53,510 nucleotides of DNA from Pseudomonas lurida (GTDB taxonomy: Bacteria; Pseudomonadota; Gammaproteobacteria; Pseudomonadales; Pseudomonadaceae), in assembly GCF_013522705.1 (NCBI RefSeq), contig NZ_JAAMRE010000039.1, positions 1 to 53,510 of the forward strand, written 5' to 3'. Position numbers and translations under genes: made by a program. Below, piece by piece: positions 9,141 to 16,242 of this stretch (its first letter is position 1; each line of letters begins with the position of its first letter). The notes under the pieces are model-generated. The model did not search any database. It saw only the letters and a list, made by a program, of their open reading frames with translations, and was not told the origin of the DNA.

Positions 9141-9446
9141 TTACGGGTTCGCGGTATCTGTAGTGGTGAAGCTCGCCACCTTGCCGGTGGAGTCCAACAC
9201 AACACTCAATGCTTGGTTGGTGTAACTGGAGCCAGCGAAACCGACCTTTGCATAACCCCAAGACATAACTTGCGTTCCATCAGAGTTTCGCGCGGTAACC
9301 AAAGGCTTGCCAAAACTGCTAAGCAAGTCCTGTTTGGTTGTTACGCCCGGTTTGATTTGGTCAAGTTGGGCTTGAGTAACAGGCTTGCCGTATGTACTGC
9401 AGGCTACCAGCAGGCATACCGCTATTAAAGTGAGTACCTTTTTCAT
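9141..9446 (-). CDS. BamE/SmpA-OmlA-like lipoprotein inside the tail operon
   Basis: A 101-aa predicted lipoprotein. Signal peptide MKKVLTLIAVCLLVAC has a lipobox LVA-C with Cys16, and Ser at +2 favours the outer membrane. The rest (QLDQIKPGVTTKQDLLSSFGKP, then a VMSWGYAKV strand) fits the small SmpA/OmlA (BamE-like) fold. It sits between the GT reading frame and the tape measure gene and is followed by a strong terminator. It is not a known structural component. It may act on the host envelope during lysogeny or late infection; that is inference. The ATG at 9446 is preceded by GGAGAGG. Confidence 0.75.
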   Translation of the reverse strand: MKKVLTLIAVCLLVACSTYGKPVTQAQLDQIKPGVTTKQDLLSSFGKPLVTARNSDGTQVMSWGYAKVGFAGSSYTNQALSVVLDSTGKVASFTTTDTANP

Positions 9447-9497
9447 TACGTTGCTACCTCTCCATTTGAGAGCGCAATCTACCAGAAACAATATGGC

Positions 9498-10078
9498 TCA
9501 AGCTGTCTGCCTACCGGTCAGAGCGTGGCGCAGCTTATCCGCCACGGTAGACGCCGTAGGCTTCTCGGTCTTGGCCTTTGTCTTGCCAGTGCCGAAGGGG
9601 TTGGTCATCTGCGCCCACTCGATCTTGGCATCCATGGCCAGGAACAGTTCGGGTATCGGAGTGGACCAGGCCAGCTCCGGCGGCCAACCCAGCCAGCCGG
9701 TGGCTACCGCATAGAGCCGGTCGACGTAGCTGCCGTTCTCGACAGCACTTACGCCGCCGCCGGCTTTTCCTTTCCCGCGTCAGGGCCTTTCGGGTTGTAC
9801 AGCGCCACCAGGTAAGCGTTCAGCTGCACAGAAACGTCCACCACGCCCGCCAGCCAGACCTGCTCAGCGACAGCCCCGGCCGCCTTGCCTGTCAAGCCAG
9901 CACCGCCGGCGATGATAACCGCACAACCTTCGATGCTCAGCGCATTGATAGCCTGAGACGCCCCGCGCAGCCCTCCGAAGTGCGCCTCGATCGCGCGGAC
10001 AGCGCCAAGCGTCGGGGTCAAGGTGTAAGTCTCGTCGCCAAGCTTGATGCCGACCGTTCCGTAAAGGGTCTTGCTCAT
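9498..10078 (-). CDS. Tail assembly chaperone GT fusion made by -1 frameshift
   Basis: The second product of the tail chaperone locus. Translation begins at 10078, reads 103 codons of G, slips -1 on GGGAAAG (9776-9770), re-reads base 9770 and continues in the -1 frame to TGA at 9500-9498. That adds 90 residues, 193 aa in all. The T part includes VENGSYVDRLYAVATGWLGWPPELAW, MDAKIEWAQMTN and a Lys/Thr-rich tail. The T frame has no good start of its own and opens immediately before the G stop. In lambda, GT links the tape measure to the tail tube protein. The slip itself is inferred from the motif and frames. Confidence 0.8.
9749..10078 (-). CDS. Tail assembly chaperone G
   Basis: A 109-aa tail chaperone placed between the tail tube and tape measure genes, as lambda G is. 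It reads MSKTLYGTVGIKLGDETYTLTPTLGAVRAIEAHFGG and ends KEKPAAA. Its final codons contain the slippery heptamer that gives GT. It probably coats the tape measure before tube polymerisation. The sequence resembles the tail tube chaperone families found with HK97-type heads rather than lambda G itself, so the call leans on position and frameshift. Confidence 0.85.
   Translation of the reverse strand: MSKTLYGTVGIKLGDETYTLTPTLGAVRAIEAHFGGLRGASQAINALSIEGCAVIIAGGAGLTGKAAGAVAEQVWLAGVVDVSVQLNAYLVALYNPKGPDAGKEKPAAA
9770..9776 (-). other. -1 frameshift slippery heptamer GGGAAAG
   Basis: On the minus strand the zero-frame codons are GCG GGA AAG, so the heptamer is G GGA AAG in the X XXY YYZ phase. It is the same heptamer used by lambda G/GT. 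It lies seven codons before the G stop, and the -1 frame then stays open for 90 codons. Confidence 0.85.
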
Positions 10079-10117
10079 TTGTCGAATCCTTGGGGTTCGG
10101 GGCCGGAGCCCCGCAGG

Positions 10118-10615
10118 TTAGGCGGCGGCAGCCGGGAGGATTTCCAGGATGTCGGAGTTGATGCCGATGGTGACGTTGCGGCGAACCACGTTGTCAGCAG
10201 CGCCGGCGGCGACTGTGTTGTTCATCACCTTGCCACGCAGGTAGAACGTGGTAGGCAGGATTGCCGGGGTGGCATCAGGATCGCCGTCGTTCAGGGTGAT
10301 CTTGATGTTGTAATCGCCCTTGCTACGGTCGCGGTGAGCGATCTTCAGCTTTGCCTGGCCCAGGTCGCCGTTGTCCAGGCCTACGGCCAGGGTGAGGTCT
10401 CCGGCGTCCGCCGTGCCCTTATACTTGCGCACGCGGCCATCGCGCAGCGAGGTGAAAGTCACGGAGCTGAACGTATCACCGAACTCACCCAGGTCTTCCA
10501 CCTCGCCGATATCGACGTAGGTATCCGCCTTGTAGAGCGCTTCAGTGTCTGCGCCGTTCTTGCTGCCGATACCGATACGGCAGCCGGCGGCTGTATTGAG
10601 GTTGTCTTCGGCCAT
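10118..10615 (-). CDS. Major tail tube protein
   Basis: A 165-aa tail tube subunit at the lambda V position, just before the G/GT chaperone locus. The sequence is rich in beta-strand pattern: SSVTFTSLRDGRVRKYKGTADAGDLTLAVGLDN, AHRDRSKGDYNIKITLNDG, TTFYLRGKVMNNTVAAG. That is typical of siphophage tube proteins; no Ig-like C-terminal extension is present. It should be the most abundant tail protein. Confidence 0.88.
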   Translation of the reverse strand: MAEDNLNTAAGCRIGIGSKNGADTEALYKADTYVDIGEVEDLGEFGDTFSSVTFTSLRDGRVRKYKGTADAGDLTLAVGLDNGDLGQAKLKIAHRDRSKGDYNIKITLNDGDPDATPAILPTTFYLRGKVMNNTVAAGAADNVVRRNVTIGINSDILEILPAAAA

Positions 10616-10670
10616 GGGGGATCCTCCAAGGGCACATTGGATAAAGCCGCGGTGCGGCCGGGTGTTGGGA

Positions 10671-11057
10671 TTAGTGGGTGGTGATGACGCGCACCGTTAC
10701 CGATCCTTGATACGTGACGCCATCAGCATCGCGCTGGGCGTCGGCCTGCTCGACGCGGACCGATACAGCACGCCCGACGGTCAACGGCAGGCGGCGCTCG
10801 TCCAGAGCAGCAACAACCTCGCCGAGGATGCGCTTCACCTCGGCCTGGCCATGGGCGTCAGACCAGACCGACAGGTAGATCAGCCGCTGCTCGCGCTTCC
10901 GGCCGGCAATGGGCGAGATGTTTGTGGATATCTCTCGATCAAACGAAACGTATGGCATAGGCGAGTTCATGGGCGCGCCGTCGTAGACAGGGCACGACAC
11001 CTCAGCCAGTAACCGAGCGTAAAGCGCCTCCTGCAGCGCAACAGACGGATCAGCCAT
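10671..11057 (-). CDS. Tail terminator-like protein (DUF3168 family)
   Basis: A 128-aa protein of the DUF3168 family, the tail completion component (gpU-like). It begins MADPSVALQEALYARLLAEVSCPVYDGAP. The core PYVSFDREISTNISP and QRLIYLSVWSDAHGQAEVKRILGEV is typical, and the C-terminus ends in strand VTYQGSVTVRVIT. It overlaps the preceding gp10-like gene by 8 bases. It probably caps the tail tube at the head-proximal end. Confidence 0.82.
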   Translation of the reverse strand: MADPSVALQEALYARLLAEVSCPVYDGAPMNSPMPYVSFDREISTNISPIAGRKREQRLIYLSVWSDAHGQAEVKRILGEVVAALDERRLPLTVGRAVSVRVEQADAQRDADGVTYQGSVTVRVITTH

Positions 11058-11553
11058 TAGATAGTCCCTTGCTTGCCTTGCTGAGTGTCCGGCCTATTGC
11101 CGCCTGGATATTGGCAATCACATATTCCCGGTTCACGTCCTTCGCAGGTCGAAGCCATGGATGCGCAGGCCTCGCCGGAATATCCGGATACTTGCCGAAG
11201 AAGTTTGAGCCGTCGGCCTTATTCGTCGGTCGGCGAGCTCTGCCGCCGGCACGCTTGTTGCCGGTGTATCCCTTGGTCCCGTATTCGACAAACCGCATGT
11301 AGAAGAAACGCTGCTTGTTCTTCTTGCCCCTGATACCGATCTGGGCGTCGAGGCCACTTTGCGAAACAAAAACCGTCAGAGCGGCGGCGGCGGCGCCCGT
11401 ATCTTTCGGGATCAGGCTTTTCATCGTGGAGAGAATCCGCTCGGCACTGTCGCGCATTACCGGCGCCAGCTCGTTATCCATGGTCGCGTGGATGTTGCGC
11501 AGCGTGCGGCGCAACTTGAAATCACCGGACATGCGCGATCGACGGGCGGCCAT
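11050..11553 (-). CDS. HK97 gp10-like head-tail joining / tail completion protein
   Basis: A 167-aa protein of the HK97 gp10 family. Characteristic pieces are MKSLIPKDTGAAAAAL, RFFYMRFVEYGTKGY and PARPAHPWLRPAKD. Basic N-terminus. It lies between the head closure gene and the DUF3168 gene, as in HK97-like virions. It acts at the neck; the precise function is not settled in the family. Confidence 0.85.
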   Translation of the reverse strand: MAARRSRMSGDFKLRRTLRNIHATMDNELAPVMRDSAERILSTMKSLIPKDTGAAAAALTVFVSQSGLDAQIGIRGKKNKQRFFYMRFVEYGTKGYTGNKRAGGRARRPTNKADGSNFFGKYPDIPARPAHPWLRPAKDVNREYVIANIQAAIGRTLSKASKGLSNG

Positions 11554-11556
11554 GGC

Positions 11557-11727
11557 CTACTCCTTGGGCTTGGCCGGCTTTTCAGCGGCGGGCGCTGCTT
11601 CGGGTGCTGGTGCTACCAGGCCGCGCGCAACAAGATCGGCGCCGAGTTTGGCATCGACCACAAACTCATCACCCTTCTCTCGGTCACCAGTGGCGCCAGA
11701 CAGGGTTCCCAGGGCAACAACTTTCAT
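11557..11727 (-). CDS. Small phage protein of the head-tail region, 56 aa
   Basis: A 56-aa reading frame, MKVVALGTLSGATGDREKGDEFVVDAKLGADLVARG, ending in an Ala/Pro/Lys-rich tail. GAGG lies six bases before the ATG, and it fits the gap between the head closure and gp10-like genes with 3-9 bp spacing. The tight operon position and good ribosome site support a real gene. I do not recognise a family; it resembles the other small Lys/Ala-tailed protein at 12548-12805 in style (short beta domain followed by a flexible tail). Confidence 0.72.
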   Translation of the reverse strand: MKVVALGTLSGATGDREKGDEFVVDAKLGADLVARGLVAPAPEAAPAAEKPAKPKE

Positions 11728-11736
11728 AATTTACCT

Positions 11737-12069
11737 CTATGGATTGGGTACGTTTGAACAGAGCAGTCGAAGCATGTCGCGCTCGTTGTTTGGGAGCGCA
11801 GCTTCGATCAGGTATGTGGTGGCGATTCCATTTGCGGTGTGCACCAGCCGGTTCCCGGCCACTGCGTCCGCGCGCGGTCTGATGCGTATCTCAGCGGCCA
11901 CCACCGCCTTCAACTGCTCAGCGACTGGTGCGGTCCGCCCGGTCGGCATGGTGATCTCACACCAAAGTTTTACGAGCTCCACCCATGAAGTGTCGAAGCC
12001 GCCCGTTTTATTTTTCGTCAGGACCGGTTTGAACATGGTGCATCGATGACGCAATGGGCCGGCTCTCAT
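11737..12069 (-). CDS. Head closure / head-tail adaptor protein
   Basis: A 110-aa protein of the phage head-tail joining family (SPP1 gp16/HK97-type). It begins MRAGPLRHRCTMFKPVLTKNKTGGFDTSW, the usual pattern of a short basic N-terminus then a beta-barrel. AEIRIRPRADAVAGNRLVH is the core. ATG overlaps the connector stop (ATGA). It seals the portal-connector after packaging. Confidence 0.83.
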   Translation of the reverse strand: MRAGPLRHRCTMFKPVLTKNKTGGFDTSWVELVKLWCEITMPTGRTAPVAEQLKAVVAAEIRIRPRADAVAGNRLVHTANGIATTYLIEAALPNNERDMLRLLCSNVPNP

Positions 12070-12545
12070 CAGACCCCCATGCCGATACGGTACGGCGCCA
12101 GCAACGATTTGCTGGTCAGCGGTAGCTCGGTCCCAGTAGTTCCCACTACAACCTCTTCACGGTTGGCGTAGAGGTGTCCAAGCTTCAGCAGGCAGGCCGC
12201 CTCGATCGCTTTGTTGGTGACCATCCCGAACTCGTCCATGTCGATAATCTCGAAGGTTTGCACCAGCACTTTGCGAGCCAGCTCTCGCAGCCTGCCGCGA
12301 TCCTCGGCATTTTCTGGAGCGTCGGCCTGAACCAAGGCGGCCCGATAGACAGCACGCGCTGCCTGGGTGCGCTGGAAAGTTGTAGCCTTCGCTAAATCAA
12401 GGGCGGCTTGATCAACAAAGAACGAACGATTCAAGTACGCCATCGCTGCCGCCTCAGCACCATCCAACTGGGATTGCACCAAGTCCCGGTCTTCGCTTTC
12501 AGCGCGCAAGTGCTTCATGGCCAACTCGATATCGATCACGCTCAT
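12069..12545 (-). CDS. Head-tail connector (HK97 gp6-like)
   Basis: A 158-aa helical protein of the gp6-like head-tail connector family. MSVIDIELAMKHLRAESEDRDLVQSQLDGAEAAAMAYLNR is the typical start (short strand, then two helices). KAIEAACLLKLGHLYANREEV is the conserved central helix. It forms the ring under the portal to which the head closure protein binds. Its stop overlaps the next start. Confidence 0.87.
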   Translation of the reverse strand: MSVIDIELAMKHLRAESEDRDLVQSQLDGAEAAAMAYLNRSFFVDQAALDLAKATTFQRTQAARAVYRAALVQADAPENAEDRGRLRELARKVLVQTFEIIDMDEFGMVTNKAIEAACLLKLGHLYANREEVVVGTTGTELPLTSKSLLAPYRIGMGV

Positions 12546-12547
12546 GC

Positions 12548-12805
12548 TTAATCAGCCTTTTTCTTGTCGGTGGCGTTTGCCTTGGGTGCAGACTTTTGAG
12601 TAGCGGCCAAACTAGTGGAAGTCATTGGGGCGGTTTCAGCTTCTGTGTCAGTCAGATCCACCAAGGCCTCATCCTTGCCTTCGTCTGGCTCGGCATAGCC
12701 TTTCTGCAATAACTGCCGGCCGTGCTGCTCACCAGTTAAAAACGAGGTGCCTTCAACCAAAGTTCGGCCACCGAGATACAGCGGCTTGAGGGTCTTCAAT
12801 TTCAT
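12548..12805 (-). CDS. Small head-region protein, 85 aa, unknown function
   Basis: An 85-aa protein, MKLKTLKPLYLGGRTLVEGTSFLTGEQHGRQLLQKGYAEPDE, followed by an acidic stretch and a Ser/Ala/Lys-rich tail. GGAGG lies five bases before the ATG at 12805, which I prefer over the longer frame. Proteins of this type commonly sit between capsid and connector genes in HK97-like phages. No function is established that I can name. Confidence 0.75.
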   Translation of the reverse strand: MKLKTLKPLYLGGRTLVEGTSFLTGEQHGRQLLQKGYAEPDEGKDEALVDLTDTEAETAPMTSTSLAATQKSAPKANATDKKKAD

Positions 12806-12846
12806 GTCAGCCTCCGAAGGGCCGCCACTCAGGCGGCCCCGATATA

Positions 12847-14055
12847 TCAAGGGGTTGGAGTGGCGAAGGTGCCGTAGATGAACGCTTCCGGACGCTTAAC
12901 AGCCAGCGCCAGACGCTCTTCGCAACGGATCGAGATCATGTTCTTCTCGAAGTCATCGGCGTTTTCGGTGGAGATCACCACGTTGGCGTCCTCGCGGTCG
13001 AAGATCTGTGCGCCTGTCTGGAAAGCACCGGTCAGGAACTTGCCCAGGAACGCTGCCAGTTCGGTTGCAACAACAGGCAAACCCCACAGAGTTGGGCCGG
13101 CGAGGCTCAGCGGGTTGCCTATGATGTAGCGACCCAGGGTGTCCTTGGTCAGCTCGATCTTCGCCCAGTCGGTGAAGTGGAGCACGTGCCCGCTGGCCGG
13201 CAAGCGCGCCAGCTGCGACTGGAGCATGGCCAGACGCAGTTGGTCGATCTGAGTCATGGCGTCAGGCTGGAATGCTGCCGAATAAGCTTCGGCCTGCGGC
13301 ACGATTCCGTGCAGGTGCACACCAGTGCCGTCGCCGAACAGAATCTCCGACTCTTCCGCGTATTTCAGGCCGTAGCGCATTTCTGCGTCGATGGTCGATT
13401 GCAGCTGTGCGAAGTCATCCAGGATCTGCTTCGAAGCCTTGAACATGTGCGCGATAGTGGTAACCGGCGTGATCTTGGTATTGAACTGGATGTCGCTGTA
13501 CGGTTTCTGGGTGTTTTCAGCGACAACGCGCGCGGCGTTGGTAAAGCCGGTCTGTTGCACCCAGAAGATCGCAGGGGACGTGGTGCGCCCCGGTGCGATG
13601 AGATCACGGATGAACAGTCGCTGCTTCGGCATCACGTCGATACCTGGCAAGCGCTGAGGCTCAACAACGCCTTCAGCAACTCCGGTGCTGAGCAAAGCGG
13701 CGTGTACGGGGACGCTGACGCGGCGGTTGCCTTGGATGCTCTTCGCGAACTCGGCAAGAGCTTCGCTTTTGATCACGGTGCCGCCAAGGGTTTCGCGCTG
13801 AGCGGCAGCTGCCTGGGTTGGAATTCGGGCGAACTCCTGCTCCAGTTCGCCGAGTTGAGCCTTGAGTTGCTTCTCAGCTTCAGTGAGGGTATTGAACTTC
13901 AGGGCCATCTCGTCGACGGCAGCCTTGGTTTCTGCGGAAAGGGTGCCGGCCTTCTTGGCCTCGCCCAAGGCGGATTCGGCCTTGGCGCTGAATTCGCTGG
14001 AAGCCTTTTCCAGCTCGGCACTCATTTTCGCAAGCAGTTGGGCTTGTTCGGACAT
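12847..14055 (-). CDS. Major capsid protein, HK97 family
   Basis: A 402-aa HK97-fold capsid protein. Residues 1-90 are a coiled-coil scaffolding (delta) domain (AELEKASSEFSAKAESALGEAKKAG, TLTEAEKQLKAQLGELEQEF), expected to be removed by the adjacent ClpP-like protease. The shell domain contains AEGVVEPQRLPGIDVMPKQRLFIRDLI, MFKASKQILDDFAQLQSTID, LFGDGTGVHLHGI and the C-terminal NMISIRCEERLALAVKRPEAFIYGTF, all standard. It lies directly after the protease gene. Confidence 0.96.
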   Translation of the reverse strand: MSEQAQLLAKMSAELEKASSEFSAKAESALGEAKKAGTLSAETKAAVDEMALKFNTLTEAEKQLKAQLGELEQEFARIPTQAAAAQRETLGGTVIKSEALAEFAKSIQGNRRVSVPVHAALLSTGVAEGVVEPQRLPGIDVMPKQRLFIRDLIAPGRTTSPAIFWVQQTGFTNAARVVAENTQKPYSDIQFNTKITPVTTIAHMFKASKQILDDFAQLQSTIDAEMRYGLKYAEESEILFGDGTGVHLHGIVPQAEAYSAAFQPDAMTQIDQLRLAMLQSQLARLPASGHVLHFTDWAKIELTKDTLGRYIIGNPLSLAGPTLWGLPVVATELAAFLGKFLTGAFQTGAQIFDREDANVVISTENADDFEKNMISIRCEERLALAVKRPEAFIYGTFATPTP

Positions 14056-14067
14056 ATTGAATTTCCT

Positions 14068-14940
14068 CTATTTGGTAGCGGCTGCCGAGAAACGAGCGAG
14101 AGCTCGTTCCAGATCGGCTATCGGTTCGGCCAGATTGGCCAGCGTGTCGGCAGCGTCTTGCGTACCGGGCCCGGCAGCGCAAGGCGTGCCAGACTTGATT
14201 TCTTGAATCAGGGATCGGCGCTCACTGCGGGGCATGCCCTGCTTGGCAAGCAGCAGATCAAGTTTTCGGGCGGCTACTAGGCTTGCCTGAGTCTTCCCGC
14301 CCTCCTTGATCGAATCGGAATCGAGCAGCGAATCGGCAAAACCCTGGTCAACCGCCGCGGATCCACCGATCCAAGTCTCGGCATCCATCAGGGCCTGCAT
14401 AGCCTTGAGATCGCCGCCAGTGCGGGCAGAGTAGATATCGCCCATGGCCGCGTCGAACGGCTCCATCATGTCGGCCACTTCGCGGAACTGGTGGCGGTTT
14501 CCGGCGGCGATGGTCCAGCCGTTGTGGATCATCAGGAAGCCAGAACGCGCGACCTGTAGGTCGTCGGCAGCCATGGCGATGATTGAGGCCGCAGAGGCGG
14601 CTAGGCCCAGCACCTTCACTGTCACATGCCCCTTGTACTCCCTGAGAATGTTGTAGATCGCCAGGCCCTCGAACATGTCCCCGCCTGGGGAGTTCATGTT
14701 CACCGTCACGTCAGCGCCGTCCATGCTGCGCAGCGCGGCCGAGATCCACTTGGCGGTAACGCCTTCACCGGACCAGGGATCGAAGCCGATCGCGTCGAGC
14801 ATGGAAATAGTGTTCTTGGCATCGCCATCAGCAGCCTGGATGGTCGAGTTCCAACGCTCCAATGCCTGTGGCATCAGATCGAAGGAAACACCCGCGCACG
14901 GGCGACCCACCGGAGCTGCCGGAAGGCTACGAATTGTCAT
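14068..14940 (-). CDS. Head maturation protease, ClpP-like
   Basis: A 290-aa prohead protease of the S14 (ClpP) type. Oxyanion region NSPGGD at residues 83-88, nucleophile Ser116 in GLAAS, and His139 in MIHN are all in place, so it should be active. The C-terminal part (LDLLLAKQGMPRSERRSLIQEI) is the usual phage extension. It processes the delta domain of the capsid protein encoded next. It sits four bases after the portal stop. Confidence 0.94.
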   Translation of the reverse strand: MTIRSLPAAPVGRPCAGVSFDLMPQALERWNSTIQAADGDAKNTISMLDAIGFDPWSGEGVTAKWISAALRSMDGADVTVNMNSPGGDMFEGLAIYNILREYKGHVTVKVLGLAASAASIIAMAADDLQVARSGFLMIHNGWTIAAGNRHQFREVADMMEPFDAAMGDIYSARTGGDLKAMQALMDAETWIGGSAAVDQGFADSLLDSDSIKEGGKTQASLVAARKLDLLLAKQGMPRSERRSLIQEIKSGTPCAAGPGTQDAADTLANLAEPIADLERALARFSAAATK

Positions 14941-14943
14941 GGG

Positions 14944-16242
14944 TTATTCTCCAGATCTGCCGGTGGAACGGCCTTTATCAGTTGGGTTTAGCCAGTCGGA
15001 CAGTGCAGACCTGACCCTTTCGCCGCTATCCGCCCCCTGGCCAAGCTGCTCAATGGGCAACAGGTTCGATTGCACGGTGTACACGTCGCCACCGGGAATC
15101 GGCGGGAGGTTCTCCAGCCGACGGACCTCATTGCGGCTCATCCATCCATTCTGCAAGCAGATGTTGTAATAGCTGGCCCTGCCCTGGCTGTCGGCGCGGA
15201 GCAGGCCTTCGACGGCGAACTCGGCGAAATAGCGATCATCACGGTCCAGCAGACACCGGCCGATTTCCTGCTCAATGTTTTCCAGCAGGGGCCGGAGGCA
15301 GTTGGTGAGGAACTGCAGGTTCTGGCCCTCAACGCTGGATGCCCAGCTGCTCTGCTTGTCCATGTGCCCGACCATGAACGGGGGCACCCGGAACCACCGG
15401 CAAACCTCCTCAATACCATAGGCTCGGGACTCAAGCATCTGAGCCGCCTCGGGGTTCATGGTGATGCCCTGGTACTTCAACCCTGCCTCGGCCACCATGA
15501 TCTTGCCGGCGTTCTTAGAACCCATGAAGGCCTGCAGGCTGGCTCGAAGCTGCTCGCGCTGCTCGGGCTTGAGAGCGGTGTCGCTGCTCAATATCCCCGA
15601 TGCCTGCATGCCTTGGGCAAATACCTTCGCCGCCGCCTCTTCAGCAGAAATTGCGGCACCCATGATCTCCTTCCCGGTAGAGACAGGGAGCATCCCGCAG
15701 ACCCCATCCAGGCCGAAGCCGCGGATATGCATGAGGTCACCCTCAGAGATTACCCTGGGCTTTCCGTCGAGCGTATAGGTGTACTGGAGGCGCCCCGTAT
15801 CAAGGCGCTTTACCGTCATAAGCTGCGGCAGCAACGGGTTCAGCGCAACGATCCGCGCACCGATGCGCTTCTTCTCGACGAAGGCATTCCCGCGCAGGCA
15901 GATGCTGGCCACCACCATAAGCATGAAGCGACCCGGCGTCATTTCTGCGTTCGGACGTTTCGTGAGGATGTCGTAGAGCGGGTGGCTCGTGGCGGCGATA
16001 CGACTGCCGTCCGCGCCACGCTCATACAACCGCAGAGGCAGAGTGGAAACTGTCTCCGAAAGCAACCGCACGCACGACCACACAGCCGATAGCTGCAGCG
16101 CCTTGTCGACCGTGACAACCTGGCCGCTCGCGGAAGTGCCGAACCATTCTTGCCAGAACGCCTTATCGTTCAGGCCTACGGGCACGCCGAGCCAGCTTTG
16201 CAGGGCCGATCTGACCCGTCCAGGCTTCTTTTCGCGCGCCAT
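14944..16242 (-). CDS. Portal protein, HK97 family
   Basis: A 432-aa portal of the HK97 type, forming the dodecameric DNA channel. Recognisable segments: WEWFGTSASGQVVTVDKALQLSAVWSCVRLLSETVSTLPLRLYER-type N-terminus, RFMLMVVASICLRGNAFVEKKR, PPFMVGHMDKQSSWASSVEGQNLQFL near residue 300, and MSRNEVRRLENLPPIPGGD near the C-terminus. The ATG at 16242 overlaps the terminase stop (TGATG); the preceding TTG codon is not used. Confidence 0.95.
   Translation of the reverse strand: MAREKKPGRVRSALQSWLGVPVGLNDKAFWQEWFGTSASGQVVTVDKALQLSAVWSCVRLLSETVSTLPLRLYERGADGSRIAATSHPLYDILTKRPNAEMTPGRFMLMVVASICLRGNAFVEKKRIGARIVALNPLLPQLMTVKRLDTGRLQYTYTLDGKPRVISEGDLMHIRGFGLDGVCGMLPVSTGKEIMGAAISAEEAAAKVFAQGMQASGILSSDTALKPEQREQLRASLQAFMGSKNAGKIMVAEAGLKYQGITMNPEAAQMLESRAYGIEEVCRWFRVPPFMVGHMDKQSSWASSVEGQNLQFLTNCLRPLLENIEQEIGRCLLDRDDRYFAEFAVEGLLRADSQGRASYYNICLQNGWMSRNEVRRLENLPPIPGGDVYTVQSNLLPIEQLGQGADSGERVRSALSDWLNPTDKGRSTGRSGE

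Noticed and set aside
10098..10113. CGGGGC/GCCCCG hairpin upstream of the chaperone gene
   Set aside because: A good stem but with no T run on either strand; not called as a terminator.
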